Position numbers and translations under genes: made by a program
The notes under the pieces: generated by a model
What the model saw: the letters and a program-made list of their open reading frames with translations, nothing else
What the model was told of the DNA's origin: nothing
Database searches by the model: none
Assembly (NCBI GenBank): GCA_028290325.1
Contig: JAQGJY010000157.1
Coordinates: forward strand, 1-7,816
DNA length: 7,816 nucleotides
Direction of reading: 5' to 3'
Source: Tardiphaga sp.
GTDB lineage: Bacteria; Pseudomonadota; Alphaproteobacteria; Rhizobiales; Xanthobacteraceae
Shown: positions 1-6,422 of the stretch, one piece after another
Position numbering within the stretch: position 1 is the first letter of the stretch
Layout of the letters: every line of letters begins with the position of its first letter

Positions 1-480
1 GGCTTGAGATTCTTCAACGTGTTCGGCCCGAACGAATATCACAAGGGCAGCATGATGAGCGTGCTGACGAAACGTTTCGACGACATCCGGTCCGGCCGCG
101 ACATTCAGCTGTTCAGATCGCATCGCGACGGCGTCGCGGACGGCGACCAGCGCCGCGACTTCATCTATATCGACGATGTCATTCGCGTCATGCTGTGGCT
201 TTGGAAAAGTCCCGCCGTCAGCGGACTTTTCAACGTCGGCACCGGCGAAGCGCGCAGCTTCAAGGAGATGATGCTCGCGGCCTATGCCGCGCTCGGCGCG
301 CCGCCACGGATCGAATACATCGACATGCCGGAGGCCATTCGCGACAGCTATCAATACTTTACGCAGAGCGATGGCGAACGGCTGCGGCGCGCCGGCTATA
401 ACGGCGGGTTTACGTCGCTTGAAGACTCGGTCTCGGCCTACGTGTCCGGCTATCTCAATACCGCCGACCGCTATCGTTGA
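1..480 (+). CDS. hldD: ADP-L-glycero-D-manno-heptose 6-epimerase, C-terminal half (5' end outside window)
   Basis: HldD is a cytoplasmic short-chain dehydrogenase/reductase-type enzyme that uses bound NADP to invert C6 of ADP-D-glycero-heptose, giving the ADP-L-glycero-D-manno-heptose used for LPS inner core. The frame is open from base 1, and the 159 visible residues start inside the fold at [17 protein letters not shown]. They continue through [24 protein letters not shown] and a YFTQSD segment before the C-terminal helix, matching the order in E. coli HldD (FRYFNVYGPREGHKG, RDFVYVGDV, FNLGTG, AFTQAD). The lysine of HKG (bases 43-45) aligns with catalytic Lys178 of the E. coli enzyme. The N-terminal Rossmann motif and the YxxxK pair lie upstream of the window. 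A TTG at base 4 is not a real start; the gene simply enters from the left. The TGA stop at 478-480 lies 11 bases before hldE, so the two are probably co-transcribed. Confidence 0.95.
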   Translation, partial: GLRFFNVFGPNEYHKGSMMSVLTKRFDDIRSGRDIQLFRSHRDGVADGDQRRDFIYIDDVIRVMLWLWKSPAVSGLFNVGTGEARSFKEMMLAAYAALGAPPRIEYIDMPEAIRDSYQYFTQSDGERLRRAGYNGGFTSLEDSVSAYVSGYLNTADRYR

Positions 481-491
481 ACGGAATGCCG

Positions 492-1958
492 ATGTTCGAT
501 TTCGAAGCCCTGTCGCAAGCCATGATCCGACAGACCGTGTTGTGTATCGGCGATGTGATGCTCGACGAATTCGTCTATGGCGACGTGTCGCGGATCTCGC
601 CGGAAGCGCCGGCTCCGGTGATCTTGGCGCGTCGCAGCGAGATCAATATCGGTGGCGCGGGCAATGTGGCGCGCAACATCGCCAGCCTCGGCGCGACCTG
701 CATCTTCATCGGTCTGATCGGCGACGACGAGGCGGGAAACACCCTCGCAACCGCGATCGCGCAATGTAACGGGATCGAGGCGCATCTGATCCGCGATGCG
801 TCGCGCCCGACGACGCGCAAGATGCGGTTCGTCTCGGATCATTTCTCGACGCATATGCTGCGGGCGGACTGGGAAGACGCCGTGCCCGCCTCGACCGCGA
901 TCGAGCGGCAATTGCTCGAAGCGATCATGCCGCAGATCGCCCGCTGCGATATCGTGCTGCTGTCGGATTACGCCAAGGGCGTGCTGACGGCGTCGCTGAT
1001 CCGCGCCGTCATCGCTGCGGCGAAGGCTCAGGCAAAGCGCGTCATTGTCGATCCTAAAAGTGCCAACGTCGCAATCTACCGCGGTGCCAGCTTGCTGACA
1101 CCGAACCGCAAAGAGTTCGCGGAGGCGACGCGCGGCCGCGCCGGCACCCAGGCCGAGATCGCGCAGGCGGCGCAGGACATCATCGCGCAGATCGAGTGCG
1201 ACGCTTTGCTGGTGACGCAGAGCGAGGACGGCATGACGCTGGTGCCGCGCGGCGGGCCGGCGATCCACGTCCCGGCCTTGCCGGTCAAGGTGCGCGACGT
1301 GTCCGGCGCGGGAGACACCGTCGCCGCCGCGCTAGCGCTGGCGTTGGCGGCCCACGCGGACTGGGATTCGGCCCTCCGGATCGCCAATGCCGCGGCGGCG
1401 GTGGCGGTGGGCAAGACCGGAACCGCCGTCGTCACCCAGGCGGAACTCCGCCGCGCGATCTTGCCCCATGCGTTCCTGGCAGCCGAAGACAAGATCGCGT
1501 CACCGAACAATCTCGCCGCGCGGCTGGCCGATTGGCGCCAGCAGGGGCTGCGGGTCGGCTTCACCAATGGCTGTTTTGATATCTTGCATCCCGGCCATGT
1601 GAAAGTTCTGACGGCGGCGCGGGGCGCTTGCGACCGTCTGATCGTCGGCCTCAACAGCGACGAGTCCGTCCGCCGCCTCAAAGGCGACGACAGGCCGGTG
1701 CAGGACGAGCGCGCGCGCGCCGAGGTGCTGGCCGCGCTCGAGGCGGTCGATCTTGTCGTGATGTTTAGCGAGGACACGCCGCTTGACCTGATCAGGCGAA
1801 TCAACCCCAGCGTGTTGGTCAAGGGCGGCGATTATACGCGCGAGCAGGTGGTCGGCCATGAGATCATCGCAGCCAATGGCGGCGAAGTCCTGCTCATCGA
1901 CATCCTGCAAGGTCACAGCACGACGTCGCTGGTCCAGCGGGCGCGCAGCGGCGCGTGA
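492..1958 (+). CDS. hldE: Bifunctional D-glycero-beta-D-manno-heptose-7-phosphate kinase / heptose-1-phosphate adenylyltransferase
   Basis: HldE phosphorylates heptose 7-phosphate at C1 and later adenylates heptose 1-phosphate to ADP-heptose, two cytosolic steps that feed HldD. Numbered from the ATG at 492 (488 residues), the first two thirds are a PfkB/ribokinase domain. It shows the early [13 protein letters not shown] and [11 protein letters not shown] segments, GGAGNVARN, and the catalytic signature DVSGAGDT at about 269-276 with Asp275 as the likely base. From about residue 335 follows a cytidylyltransferase-like domain with [12 protein letters not shown] (HxGH at 366-369), [20 protein letters not shown] and a C-terminal [10 protein letters not shown]. 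Length and domain order are those of full fused HldE. The frame also offers TTG 477 and ATG 486. I chose 492 because AACGGA (480-485) sits six bases upstream and because remembered relatives start MFDF. Expression is probably by read-through from hldD. Confidence 0.96.
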   Translation: MFDFEALSQAMIRQTVLCIGDVMLDEFVYGDVSRISPEAPAPVILARRSEINIGGAGNVARNIASLGATCIFIGLIGDDEAGNTLATAIAQCNGIEAHLIRDASRPTTRKMRFVSDHFSTHMLRADWEDAVPASTAIERQLLEAIMPQIARCDIVLLSDYAKGVLTASLIRAVIAAAKAQAKRVIVDPKSANVAIYRGASLLTPNRKEFAEATRGRAGTQAEIAQAAQDIIAQIECDALLVTQSEDGMTLVPRGGPAIHVPALPVKVRDVSGAGDTVAAALALALAAHADWDSALRIANAAAAVAVGKTGTAVVTQAELRRAILPHAFLAAEDKIASPNNLAARLADWRQQGLRVGFTNGCFDILHPGHVKVLTAARGACDRLIVGLNSDESVRRLKGDDRPVQDERARAEVLAALEAVDLVVMFSEDTPLDLIRRINPSVLVKGGDYTREQVVGHEIIAANGGEVLLIDILQGHSTTSLVQRARSGA

Positions 1959-2177
1959 GTTTGGGCCCCTTCATTGTGCCGTCATCAGAAGTTCGGTACA
2001 CGAGGGTTATGCAGCGTTTTGCTGTCTACAAATTGTCGTTCCAAATTGTCGTCAGGCGAATTTCGATGCGTTGCTTTATTTGGATGTTGCCCTGCGCTGG
2101 CCTGCTTAGACGGGATCATGTATCAGCGGCGGACTCGACATTTTTGTCCTTAGTTTTCTCGGTCGGTTAGCGGGCTC
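1959..2177. other. Intergenic region between hldE and the 4,6-dehydratase gene
   Basis: This 219-base gap is clearly richer in A and T than the genes on either side. It holds an 11-base direct repeat (2029-2052) and several T-rich runs. I found no hairpin followed by a T run that would terminate hldE transcription; the best small stem, CAGC/GCTG around 2012-2025, is too weak. TTG-containing hexamers that could serve as -35 boxes exist, for example TTGCCC at 2087 and TTGTCC at 2144, but none has a good -10 at 16-18 bases. A promoter for the dehydratase gene is likely on grounds of gap size but cannot be placed. Confidence 0.6.
2029..2052. repeat. Two 11-base direct repeats, CAAATTGTCGT, 13-base period
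   Basis: CAAATTGTCGT occurs at 2029-2039 and again at 2042-2052 with two bases between copies. Both copies are perfect. They lie about 126-149 bases upstream of the dehydratase start, in the AT-richer gap. Direct repeats with a period slightly over one helical turn can be binding sites for a regulator, but no specific factor is recognisable and the pair could be a chance or slippage product. Confidence 0.55.
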
Positions 2178-4091
2178 ATGACTGGCATTTCCCATTTGAC
2201 CCGGCGCAATCTCCTGATCGCGTTCCATGACGCGCTGGCGACGGTGATTGCACTGTTCGCGGCGTTTTTCCTGCGTTTCGAGGGTCCGGCGCTAGAGGCG
2301 CGATTGCCAACGCTGCTGGACATCGCGCCGTTCTTCGTCGCGTTCAGCGTGGTCATTTGCTATGCCTTCAAGCTGACCACGACGAAATGGCGTTTCATCT
2401 CCTTGCCGGACGCCATCAACATCCTGCGCGTGGCGACTATTCTTGCCGCCGCGATGCTGGTGCTGGATTACATCCTGGTTTCGCCGAATCAGTTCGGAAC
2501 CTTCTTCTTCGGTAAGCTGACGATCATCCTGTACTGGTTCTTGCAGGTCTCATTCCTCTGCGGTCTGCGCTTCACCTATCGTTACTATCGCTACTCGCGG
2601 GCGCGGCATCACGCGCGTTCGGATACGGCGTCGCCCGCGCTTCTGATCGGCCGCGCCGCCGACATCGAGGTGCTGCTGCGCGGCATCGAAAGCGGCGCCA
2701 TCAAGAAGGTCTGGGCCGTCGGCGTGCTGTCGCCCTCGCTGGCCGACCAGGGCCAGCTGATCCGCAATGTTCCAGTCATCGGCAGCATCGACGATCTCGA
2801 CGATGTCGTGCGTGACTTCGCCAACCGCGGCAAACCGATCGCGCGCGTCGTCATGGCGCCCTCGGCGCTCGATCCTGACGCGCGTCCCGAATCGGTGCTG
2901 ATGCGTGCCCGCAAGCTCGGGCTGGTGGTCAGTCGGTTGCCGGCGCTGGAGGCCGGCGACACGCCGCGTCTGACGCCGGTTGCCGTCGAGGATCTGTTGC
3001 TGCGGCCAAGCGAAAAGATCGACTACACCAAGCTCGAAAACCTCGTCCGCGGCAAGTCGGTGGCCGTGACCGGCGGTGGCGGCTCGATCGGCGCTGAAAT
3101 CTGCGATCGCGTCGTCACGTTCGGCGCGGCGCGGCTTCTGGTGATCGAAAATTCCGAGCCGGCGCTTTATGCGGCGACCGAAGCGCTGAACGAGCAGCAT
3201 CCGTCGGCCTCGATCGAGGGCCGTATCGCCGACATTCGCGATCGTGACCGGGTCATGACACTTCTGGCCGAATTCAAGCCGGATATCGTCTTTCACGCCG
3301 CCGCGCTCAAGCATGTTCCGATTCTGGAGCGGGACTGGAGCGAGGGCGTCAAGACGAACATCTTCGGCACCGTCAACGTCGCCGATGCCGCCTTGGCATC
3401 GGGTGCCGAAGCGATGGTGATGATCTCGACCGACAAGGCGATCGAGCCGGTGTCGATGCTCGGCCTCACCAAGCGTTTCGCCGAAATGTATTGTCAGGCG
3501 CTGGACCACGAACTCGCCAATGAAACGTCGGGCACGCCGCGCATGCGTCTGATCTCGGTGCGGTTCGGCAACGTCCTGGCGTCAAACGGCTCGGTGGTTC
3601 CGAAATTCAAGGCGCAGATCGCCGCCGGCGGTCCTGTGACTGTCACGCATCCCGATATGGTGCGCTATTTCATGACGATCCGCGAAGCCTGCGATCTCGT
3701 CATCACCGCCGCGACGCACGCCAAGACGTCGGGACGACGCGATGTCTCGGTCTATGTGCTGAACATGGGTCAGCCGGTCAAGATCGTCGATCTCGCCGAG
3801 CGCATGATCCGCCTGTCGGGCCTGGAACCCGGTCAGGATATCGAGATCGCATTCTCCGGCATGCGGCCGGGTGAGCGGTTGCATGAAATCCTGTTCGCCA
3901 GCGAAGAACCGACCATCGAGATCGGCGTGCCCGGCGTGATGGCGGCGAAGCCGAACGAGCCGCCGATGGCCGCCTTGCGTGGCTGGCTGGCGACGCTCGC
4001 CCATGCCATCGCGAGCAACGACCGCCCGACGATCCGGTCCGTGCTCAAAGATGCCGTACCGGAATTCGGCAAGGAAAAACCGGCGGACTAA
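2178..4091 (+). CDS. Membrane-anchored nucleotide-sugar 4,6-dehydratase (CapD/WbpM/PglF-type polysaccharide biosynthesis protein)
   Basis: Proteins of this family (PF02719 with an N-terminal membrane part) usually convert UDP-GlcNAc to UDP-4-keto-6-deoxy-HexNAc, precursor of sugars such as QuiNAc, FucNAc or bacillosamine. The 637 residues match the long form. Four hydrophobic helices lie at about 12-33, 47-66, 79-101 and 109-131. A first Rossmann-like domain has its usual glycine motif degenerate (LLIGRAADIEVLL, about 155-167). The catalytic SDR domain has TGGGGSIG at 298-305, HAAALKHVP at 373-381, STDKAIEPVSMLGLTKR at 417-433, then RFGNVLASNGSVVPKF and a late MRPGERLHE. Asp419 and Lys420 match the DK pair of PglF, but Leu428 sits where PglF has Met and short FlaA1/PseB enzymes have Tyr. 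The ATG at 2178 has only a weak GCGGG upstream but puts the first helix where expected. Exact product and stereochemistry are inferred, not shown. Confidence 0.92.
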   Translation: MTGISHLTRRNLLIAFHDALATVIALFAAFFLRFEGPALEARLPTLLDIAPFFVAFSVVICYAFKLTTTKWRFISLPDAINILRVATILAAAMLVLDYILVSPNQFGTFFFGKLTIILYWFLQVSFLCGLRFTYRYYRYSRARHHARSDTASPALLIGRAADIEVLLRGIESGAIKKVWAVGVLSPSLADQGQLIRNVPVIGSIDDLDDVVRDFANRGKPIARVVMAPSALDPDARPESVLMRARKLGLVVSRLPALEAGDTPRLTPVAVEDLLLRPSEKIDYTKLENLVRGKSVAVTGGGGSIGAEICDRVVTFGAARLLVIENSEPALYAATEALNEQHPSASIEGRIADIRDRDRVMTLLAEFKPDIVFHAAALKHVPILERDWSEGVKTNIFGTVNVADAALASGAEAMVMISTDKAIEPVSMLGLTKRFAEMYCQALDHELANETSGTPRMRLISVRFGNVLASNGSVVPKFKAQIAAGGPVTVTHPDMVRYFMTIREACDLVITAATHAKTSGRRDVSVYVLNMGQPVKIVDLAERMIRLSGLEPGQDIEIAFSGMRPGERLHEILFASEEPTIEIGVPGVMAAKPNEPPMAALRGWLATLAHAIASNDRPTIRSVLKDAVPEFGKEKPAD

Positions 4092-4109
4092 GAGCTGTTG
4101 CTCGGAACA

Positions 4110-4167
4110 CCTGTCGCTCCAACGCCTGTCGCCCAAGGCCTGTCTCCCAAGGCCTGTCGCGCGTCAG
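4110..4167. repeat. Tandem repeat, about four copies of a 14-15 base unit (consensus CCTGTCGCCCAAGG)
   Basis: Four consecutive units start with CCTGTC: 4110-4124, 4125-4138, 4139-4152 and 4153-4167. The second and third differ at one base; the outer two diverge at the 3' end and are 15 long. A partial fifth copy, CCTGCGCGG, begins at 4168. The array fills most of the 111-base gap between the convergent dehydratase and flippase-like genes. Because the unit length is not always a multiple of three and the array lies after the TAA at 4089-4091, it is not a coding repeat here. I see no good terminator hairpin in it. Confidence 0.75.
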
Positions 4168-4202
4168 CCTGCGCGGCTCGGGCGTCGTCTTAATTCAAGG
4201 CT

Positions 4203-5180
4203 CTATTGGACGGCCGCGACTTCGTCCGGCACTTCGATCGGCGACGCGCCCTTGGCGGCCTTCTCGGCGCTGACGATCCAGACCAGCCCGCCGATCACAC
4301 CGATGATAAAATAGACGCCGCCATAAAGCAGTGAGACGTTGACCCCCTCATGCGCGGCGAGTCCGGCATAGCCGAACGCCAGACCCATCGTCGCTTCGCG
4401 CAGGCCCCATCCGGCCATGGAAATCGGCAGCATCGTGATCAGCACCACCGGCGGGATCAGTTGGAAGATCTGGCCGAACGAGACGGGCGCCTCGATCGCG
4501 CGGATCACGCACCAGGCGACGACGATCGCCGTGACATGAATCAGTGCCGACAGCACCGCGATCGCTGGACCTTTCGACGGGCTAAAGATCAGCCGGCTGG
4601 CGATCACCGAACAGGCGTGGATGTGATGTGTGACCCACCAGGTTTTCAGGAATGACCACGGCAGCCAGCCAATGATGAGAAATCCCATGCCGGCTCCCAG
4701 CGCCAACGCATCGACGATCAACAAGGCGGTGCGGCCGGCCGGATCGGCGATCAGGCCGTAGCTCCACGGCAGGCTCGCGACGATCAGCACGGCGAGCGCG
4801 ATCAGGCCGATGGCACGGTCGATGAAGATCGAATAGGTCGCCGCGCGCCAGCCGACGCCGGTGCGGGCCAGCAGCCACAGCCGCACGGCGTCGCCGCCGA
4901 TCGACGACGGCAGCGTCTGATTAAAGAACGATCCGATCAGATTGTAGCGCGCCGCCTGCCGCGTCGGGATTGGGGCATCGCACGCCACGCTGACGAGATG
5001 CCAGCGCGCGGCGCTGATCACCACCTGGACCAGACAGACCGCGAGCGCAAGCAGGATCCAGCCGATGCTCGCCCAAGTCAGGCGTTGGCCAAGCGCGACG
5101 AAATCGGTCTTGCGAAGCGCCAGATAAAGCAGCCCCGCCGACAGGGCGACTTTCAGAAATGTCAGAAGGATTCGGCGCAT
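4203..5180 (-). CDS. Polytopic membrane protein, lysylphosphatidylglycerol synthase TM / flippase-like domain family (UPF0104)
   Basis: This 325-residue protein has roughly seven or eight hydrophobic segments, at about 4-22, 39-57, 121-138, 151-173, 207-226, 234-252 and 281-303, with charged termini. It carries the hallmarks of PF03706: FFNQTLPSSIGGDAVRLW at about 85-102 (NxxLPSxxGGDxxR type), a following SIFIDRAIGL, and PISMAGWGLREA at about 252-263. The family includes the membrane half of MprF, AglD-like proteins and many unassigned proteins near glycan genes; roles in moving or modifying lipid or lipid-linked substrates have been suggested. There is no soluble aminoacyl-transferase domain, so it is not a complete MprF. 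The gene converges on the dehydratase and diverges from the epimerase gene. The ATG at 5178-5180 is preceded by no strong ribosome-binding site, but it gives a typical basic start (MRRILLTFLK). Family is clear; function is unknown. Confidence 0.82.
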   Translation of the reverse strand: MRRILLTFLKVALSAGLLYLALRKTDFVALGQRLTWASIGWILLALAVCLVQVVISAARWHLVSVACDAPIPTRQAARYNLIGSFFNQTLPSSIGGDAVRLWLLARTGVGWRAATYSIFIDRAIGLIALAVLIVASLPWSYGLIADPAGRTALLIVDALALGAGMGFLIIGWLPWSFLKTWWVTHHIHACSVIASRLIFSPSKGPAIAVLSALIHVTAIVVAWCVIRAIEAPVSFGQIFQLIPPVVLITMLPISMAGWGLREATMGLAFGYAGLAAHEGVNVSLLYGGVYFIIGVIGGLVWIVSAEKAAKGASPIEVPDEVAAVQ

Positions 5181-5310
5181 GACGTCGCGTTGGTCCGGTT
5201 CAAATCAGTCAGAAAACGCGCAGGTCGTCTTAAAAGCCGTCGGAGTTCGCCTTGGTAGGGTCTGGCTCGCGTTCTGGCAAGGGAGTGGTGGTAAGACCGC
5301 GGGCGTGATA

Positions 5311-5328
5311 GGCGCCGTTGACGGCACC
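5311..5328. promoter_or_regulatory. Imperfect 18-base palindrome, possible operator
   Basis: The left half GGCGCCGT and the right half ACGGCACC pair at seven of eight positions around a central TG; the inner arms GCCGT/ACGGC are perfect. The site ends 12 bases before the proposed -35 box at 5341, a place where an activator or repressor could act. The dyad is seen directly; its role is inferred, and GC-rich DNA makes such dyads fairly common. Confidence 0.4.
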
Positions 5329-5340
5329 GCGAGGCCGGGC

Positions 5341-5368
5341 TTGCCGCCGCCATCGCCGGCCCTATACA
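5341..5368 (+). promoter_or_regulatory. Putative sigma70-type promoter for the UDP-glucuronate epimerase-manC pair
   Basis: TTGCCG (5341-5346) and TATACA (5363-5368) are separated by 16 bases and each match four of six consensus positions. TATACA is the best -10-like hexamer in a very GC-rich stretch. Transcription would start near 5375, leaving a leader of about 45 bases before the ATG at 5421. This would also exclude a start at the in-frame ATG 5370. Confidence 0.45.
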
Positions 5369-5411
5369 GATGCGCCGGGCGCGGACGGAACCGGACTCCA
5401 TCATGGTACAC

Positions 5412-5416
5412 GAGGA
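5412..5416 (+). promoter_or_regulatory. Ribosome-binding site that decides the epimerase start
   Basis: GAGGA ends four bases before the ATG at 5421 and has no equivalent before the in-frame ATGs at 5370 or 5403. Starting at 5421 gives MPDRAILVTGAAGFIG, with the Rossmann motif at the usual distance from the N-terminus. Confidence 0.6.
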
Positions 5417-5420
5417 CACG

Positions 5421-6404
5421 ATGCCGGATCGCGCAATTCTGGTAACGGGAGCCGCGGGCTTCATCGGGCTTCACGTCACGCAGCGGCTGCTGGCCGAAGG
5501 CCACCGCGTCGTCGGCATCGACAGCCTCAACGATTATTACGATCCGGCGCTGAAACACGCGCGGTTGGCGCTGCTCGCGTCGAATCCCCGCTTCACCTTC
5601 GTGCGGCTCGACCTCGCGGATCGCGTCGCGACCGCCGCGTTGTTCGCGCGACACCGATTTCCGTTCGTGATTCATCTCGCGGCGCAGGCCGGCGTGCGCT
5701 ACTCGATCGACAATCCGCACGCTTATGTCGATGCCAACCTGCAAGGCTTCGTCAATGTGCTGGAAGGCTGTCGGCACAACGGCTGTCGCCATCTGGTCTA
5801 TGCGTCGTCGTCATCGGTGTATGGCGCGAATACGAAAGTCCCGTTTTCAGTCAGTGACAAAACCGATCGACCGATCAGCCTGTATGCCGCGTCGAAGAAA
5901 GCCAACGAACTGATGGCGCATTCCTACAGCCATCTGTTCGATCTGCCGACGACGGGGCTGCGTTTCTTTACGGTCTATGGTCCGTGGGGTCGGCCCGATA
6001 TGGCCTACTTCATTTTCACCAAGGCCATTCTCGCGGGGACGGCGATCCGGCTGTTCAACCACGGCGACATGCGGCGCGATTTCACCTATATTGATGATCT
6101 CACGCAGGTGATTTCGCGGCTCATCGAACGCATCCCGGCGCGCAGCACTGAAGCCGCGCCCGCGAAGGTTTACAATGTCGGCAATCACAGCCCGGCGCAG
6201 TTGCTGCGTCTCGTCGACATCCTGGAGCAGGCGATCGGCAGGCCGGCGATCCGCGAATTGCTGCCGATGCAGCCCGGCGATGTGCGCGAGACCTTCGCGG
6301 ATGTCGATGACCTCATGCGCGACACCGGCTTCCGTCCGGACACGCCGTTGGCGCGGGGTATCGGCGAATTCGTGGCGTGGTATCGCGACTACTACAGGCA
6401 GTGA
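5421..6404 (+). CDS. lpsL: UDP-glucuronate 4-epimerase (NAD-dependent, extended SDR family)
   Basis: The enzyme interconverts UDP-glucuronate and UDP-galacturonate in the cytosol, supplying galacturonate for LPS core, O-chain or exopolysaccharide. The 327-residue product begins with TGAAGFIG (9-16), followed by DSLNDYYDPALKHARL, a segment typical of the glucuronate/galacturonate epimerases. Next come HLAAQAGVRYSIDNPHAYVD, ASSSSVYG (Ser129-132 region) and the catalytic YAASK pair, Tyr155 and Lys159. Later segments RFFTVYGPWGRPDMAYF, FTKAILAGTAIRLFNHGDMRRDFTYIDDL and QPGDVRETFAD are also as in that family. Length is normal for it. The symbol follows the rhizobial lpsL naming; orthology is inferred from motifs. 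A promoter at 5341-5368 and GAGGA at 5412-5416 precede it. The stop at 6402-6404 lies 18 bases before manC, so the two probably form one transcript. Confidence 0.91.
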   Translation: MPDRAILVTGAAGFIGLHVTQRLLAEGHRVVGIDSLNDYYDPALKHARLALLASNPRFTFVRLDLADRVATAALFARHRFPFVIHLAAQAGVRYSIDNPHAYVDANLQGFVNVLEGCRHNGCRHLVYASSSSVYGANTKVPFSVSDKTDRPISLYAASKKANELMAHSYSHLFDLPTTGLRFFTVYGPWGRPDMAYFIFTKAILAGTAIRLFNHGDMRRDFTYIDDLTQVISRLIERIPARSTEAAPAKVYNVGNHSPAQLLRLVDILEQAIGRPAIRELLPMQPGDVRETFADVDDLMRDTGFRPDTPLARGIGEFVAWYRDYYRQ

Positions 6405-6413
6405 CGAACGGGT

Positions 6414-6418
6414 GAGGA
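6414..6418 (+). promoter_or_regulatory. Ribosome-binding site of manC
   Basis: GAGGA lies at 6414-6418 within GGTGAGGA, about four to five bases before the ATG at 6423. It supports that ATG as the start and indicates independent translation of manC within the epimerase-manC transcript. Confidence 0.65.
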
Positions 6419-6422
6419 CGGC

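Larger units (their letters stand above)
5181..5420. other. Divergent intergenic region between the flippase-like gene and the UDP-glucuronate epimerase gene
   Basis: About 240 bases separate the two divergent start codons. The right half contains a palindrome at 5311-5328 and a sigma70-like promoter at 5341-5368 pointing to the epimerase. An additional TTGACG at 5318-5323, embedded in the palindrome, resembles a -35 box but lacks a -10 at the right distance. The left half (5181-5260) is somewhat AT-richer, with short A runs, and presumably contains the minus-strand promoter, but I could not place it. Short open frames crossing this region look like chance frames. Confidence 0.65.

Noticed and set aside
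477..491. Longer hldE starts at TTG 477 or ATG 486
   Set aside because: TTG 477 overlaps the hldD stop and has no ribosome-binding site, and the GGA before ATG 486 is directly adjacent, too close. ATG 492 has suitable spacing and gives the expected N-terminus.
471..1268. A 265-codon minus-strand frame opposite hldE
   Set aside because: Shadow of the kinase domain of hldE; Arg-rich, no family resemblance.
1955..2170. A 71-codon frame filling the hldE-dehydratase gap, starting with GTG overlapping the hldE stop
   Set aside because: The GTGA overlap and hydrophobic stretches were tempting, but there is no ribosome-binding site, GC at third positions is only about 56 percent against a much higher value in the real genes, and the product resembles nothing I know. 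Conservation of the frame in relatives would reopen it.
2550..3509. A 319-codon minus-strand frame opposite the dehydratase gene
   Set aside because: Composition is that of an antisense shadow (Arg/His/Asp rich) and the opposite strand carries the well-supported catalytic domain.
4092..4103. GAGC-TGTT-GCTC hairpin right after the dehydratase stop, considered as a terminator
   Set aside because: The stem is only four pairs and no T run follows. The CGCGC/GCGCG pair at 4158-4175 is likewise too weak.
5370..5420. Longer epimerase starts at ATG 5370 or 5403
   Set aside because: 5370 would lie upstream of, or at, the predicted transcript start and has no ribosome-binding site; 5403 also lacks one. 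ATG 5421 has GAGGA in place and the normal distance to the Rossmann motif.
5162..5464. A 100-codon minus-strand frame across the divergent gap into the epimerase gene
   Set aside because: It overlaps the starts of both real genes, is Arg/Ser/Ala rich and shows no motif; a chance frame in GC-rich DNA.
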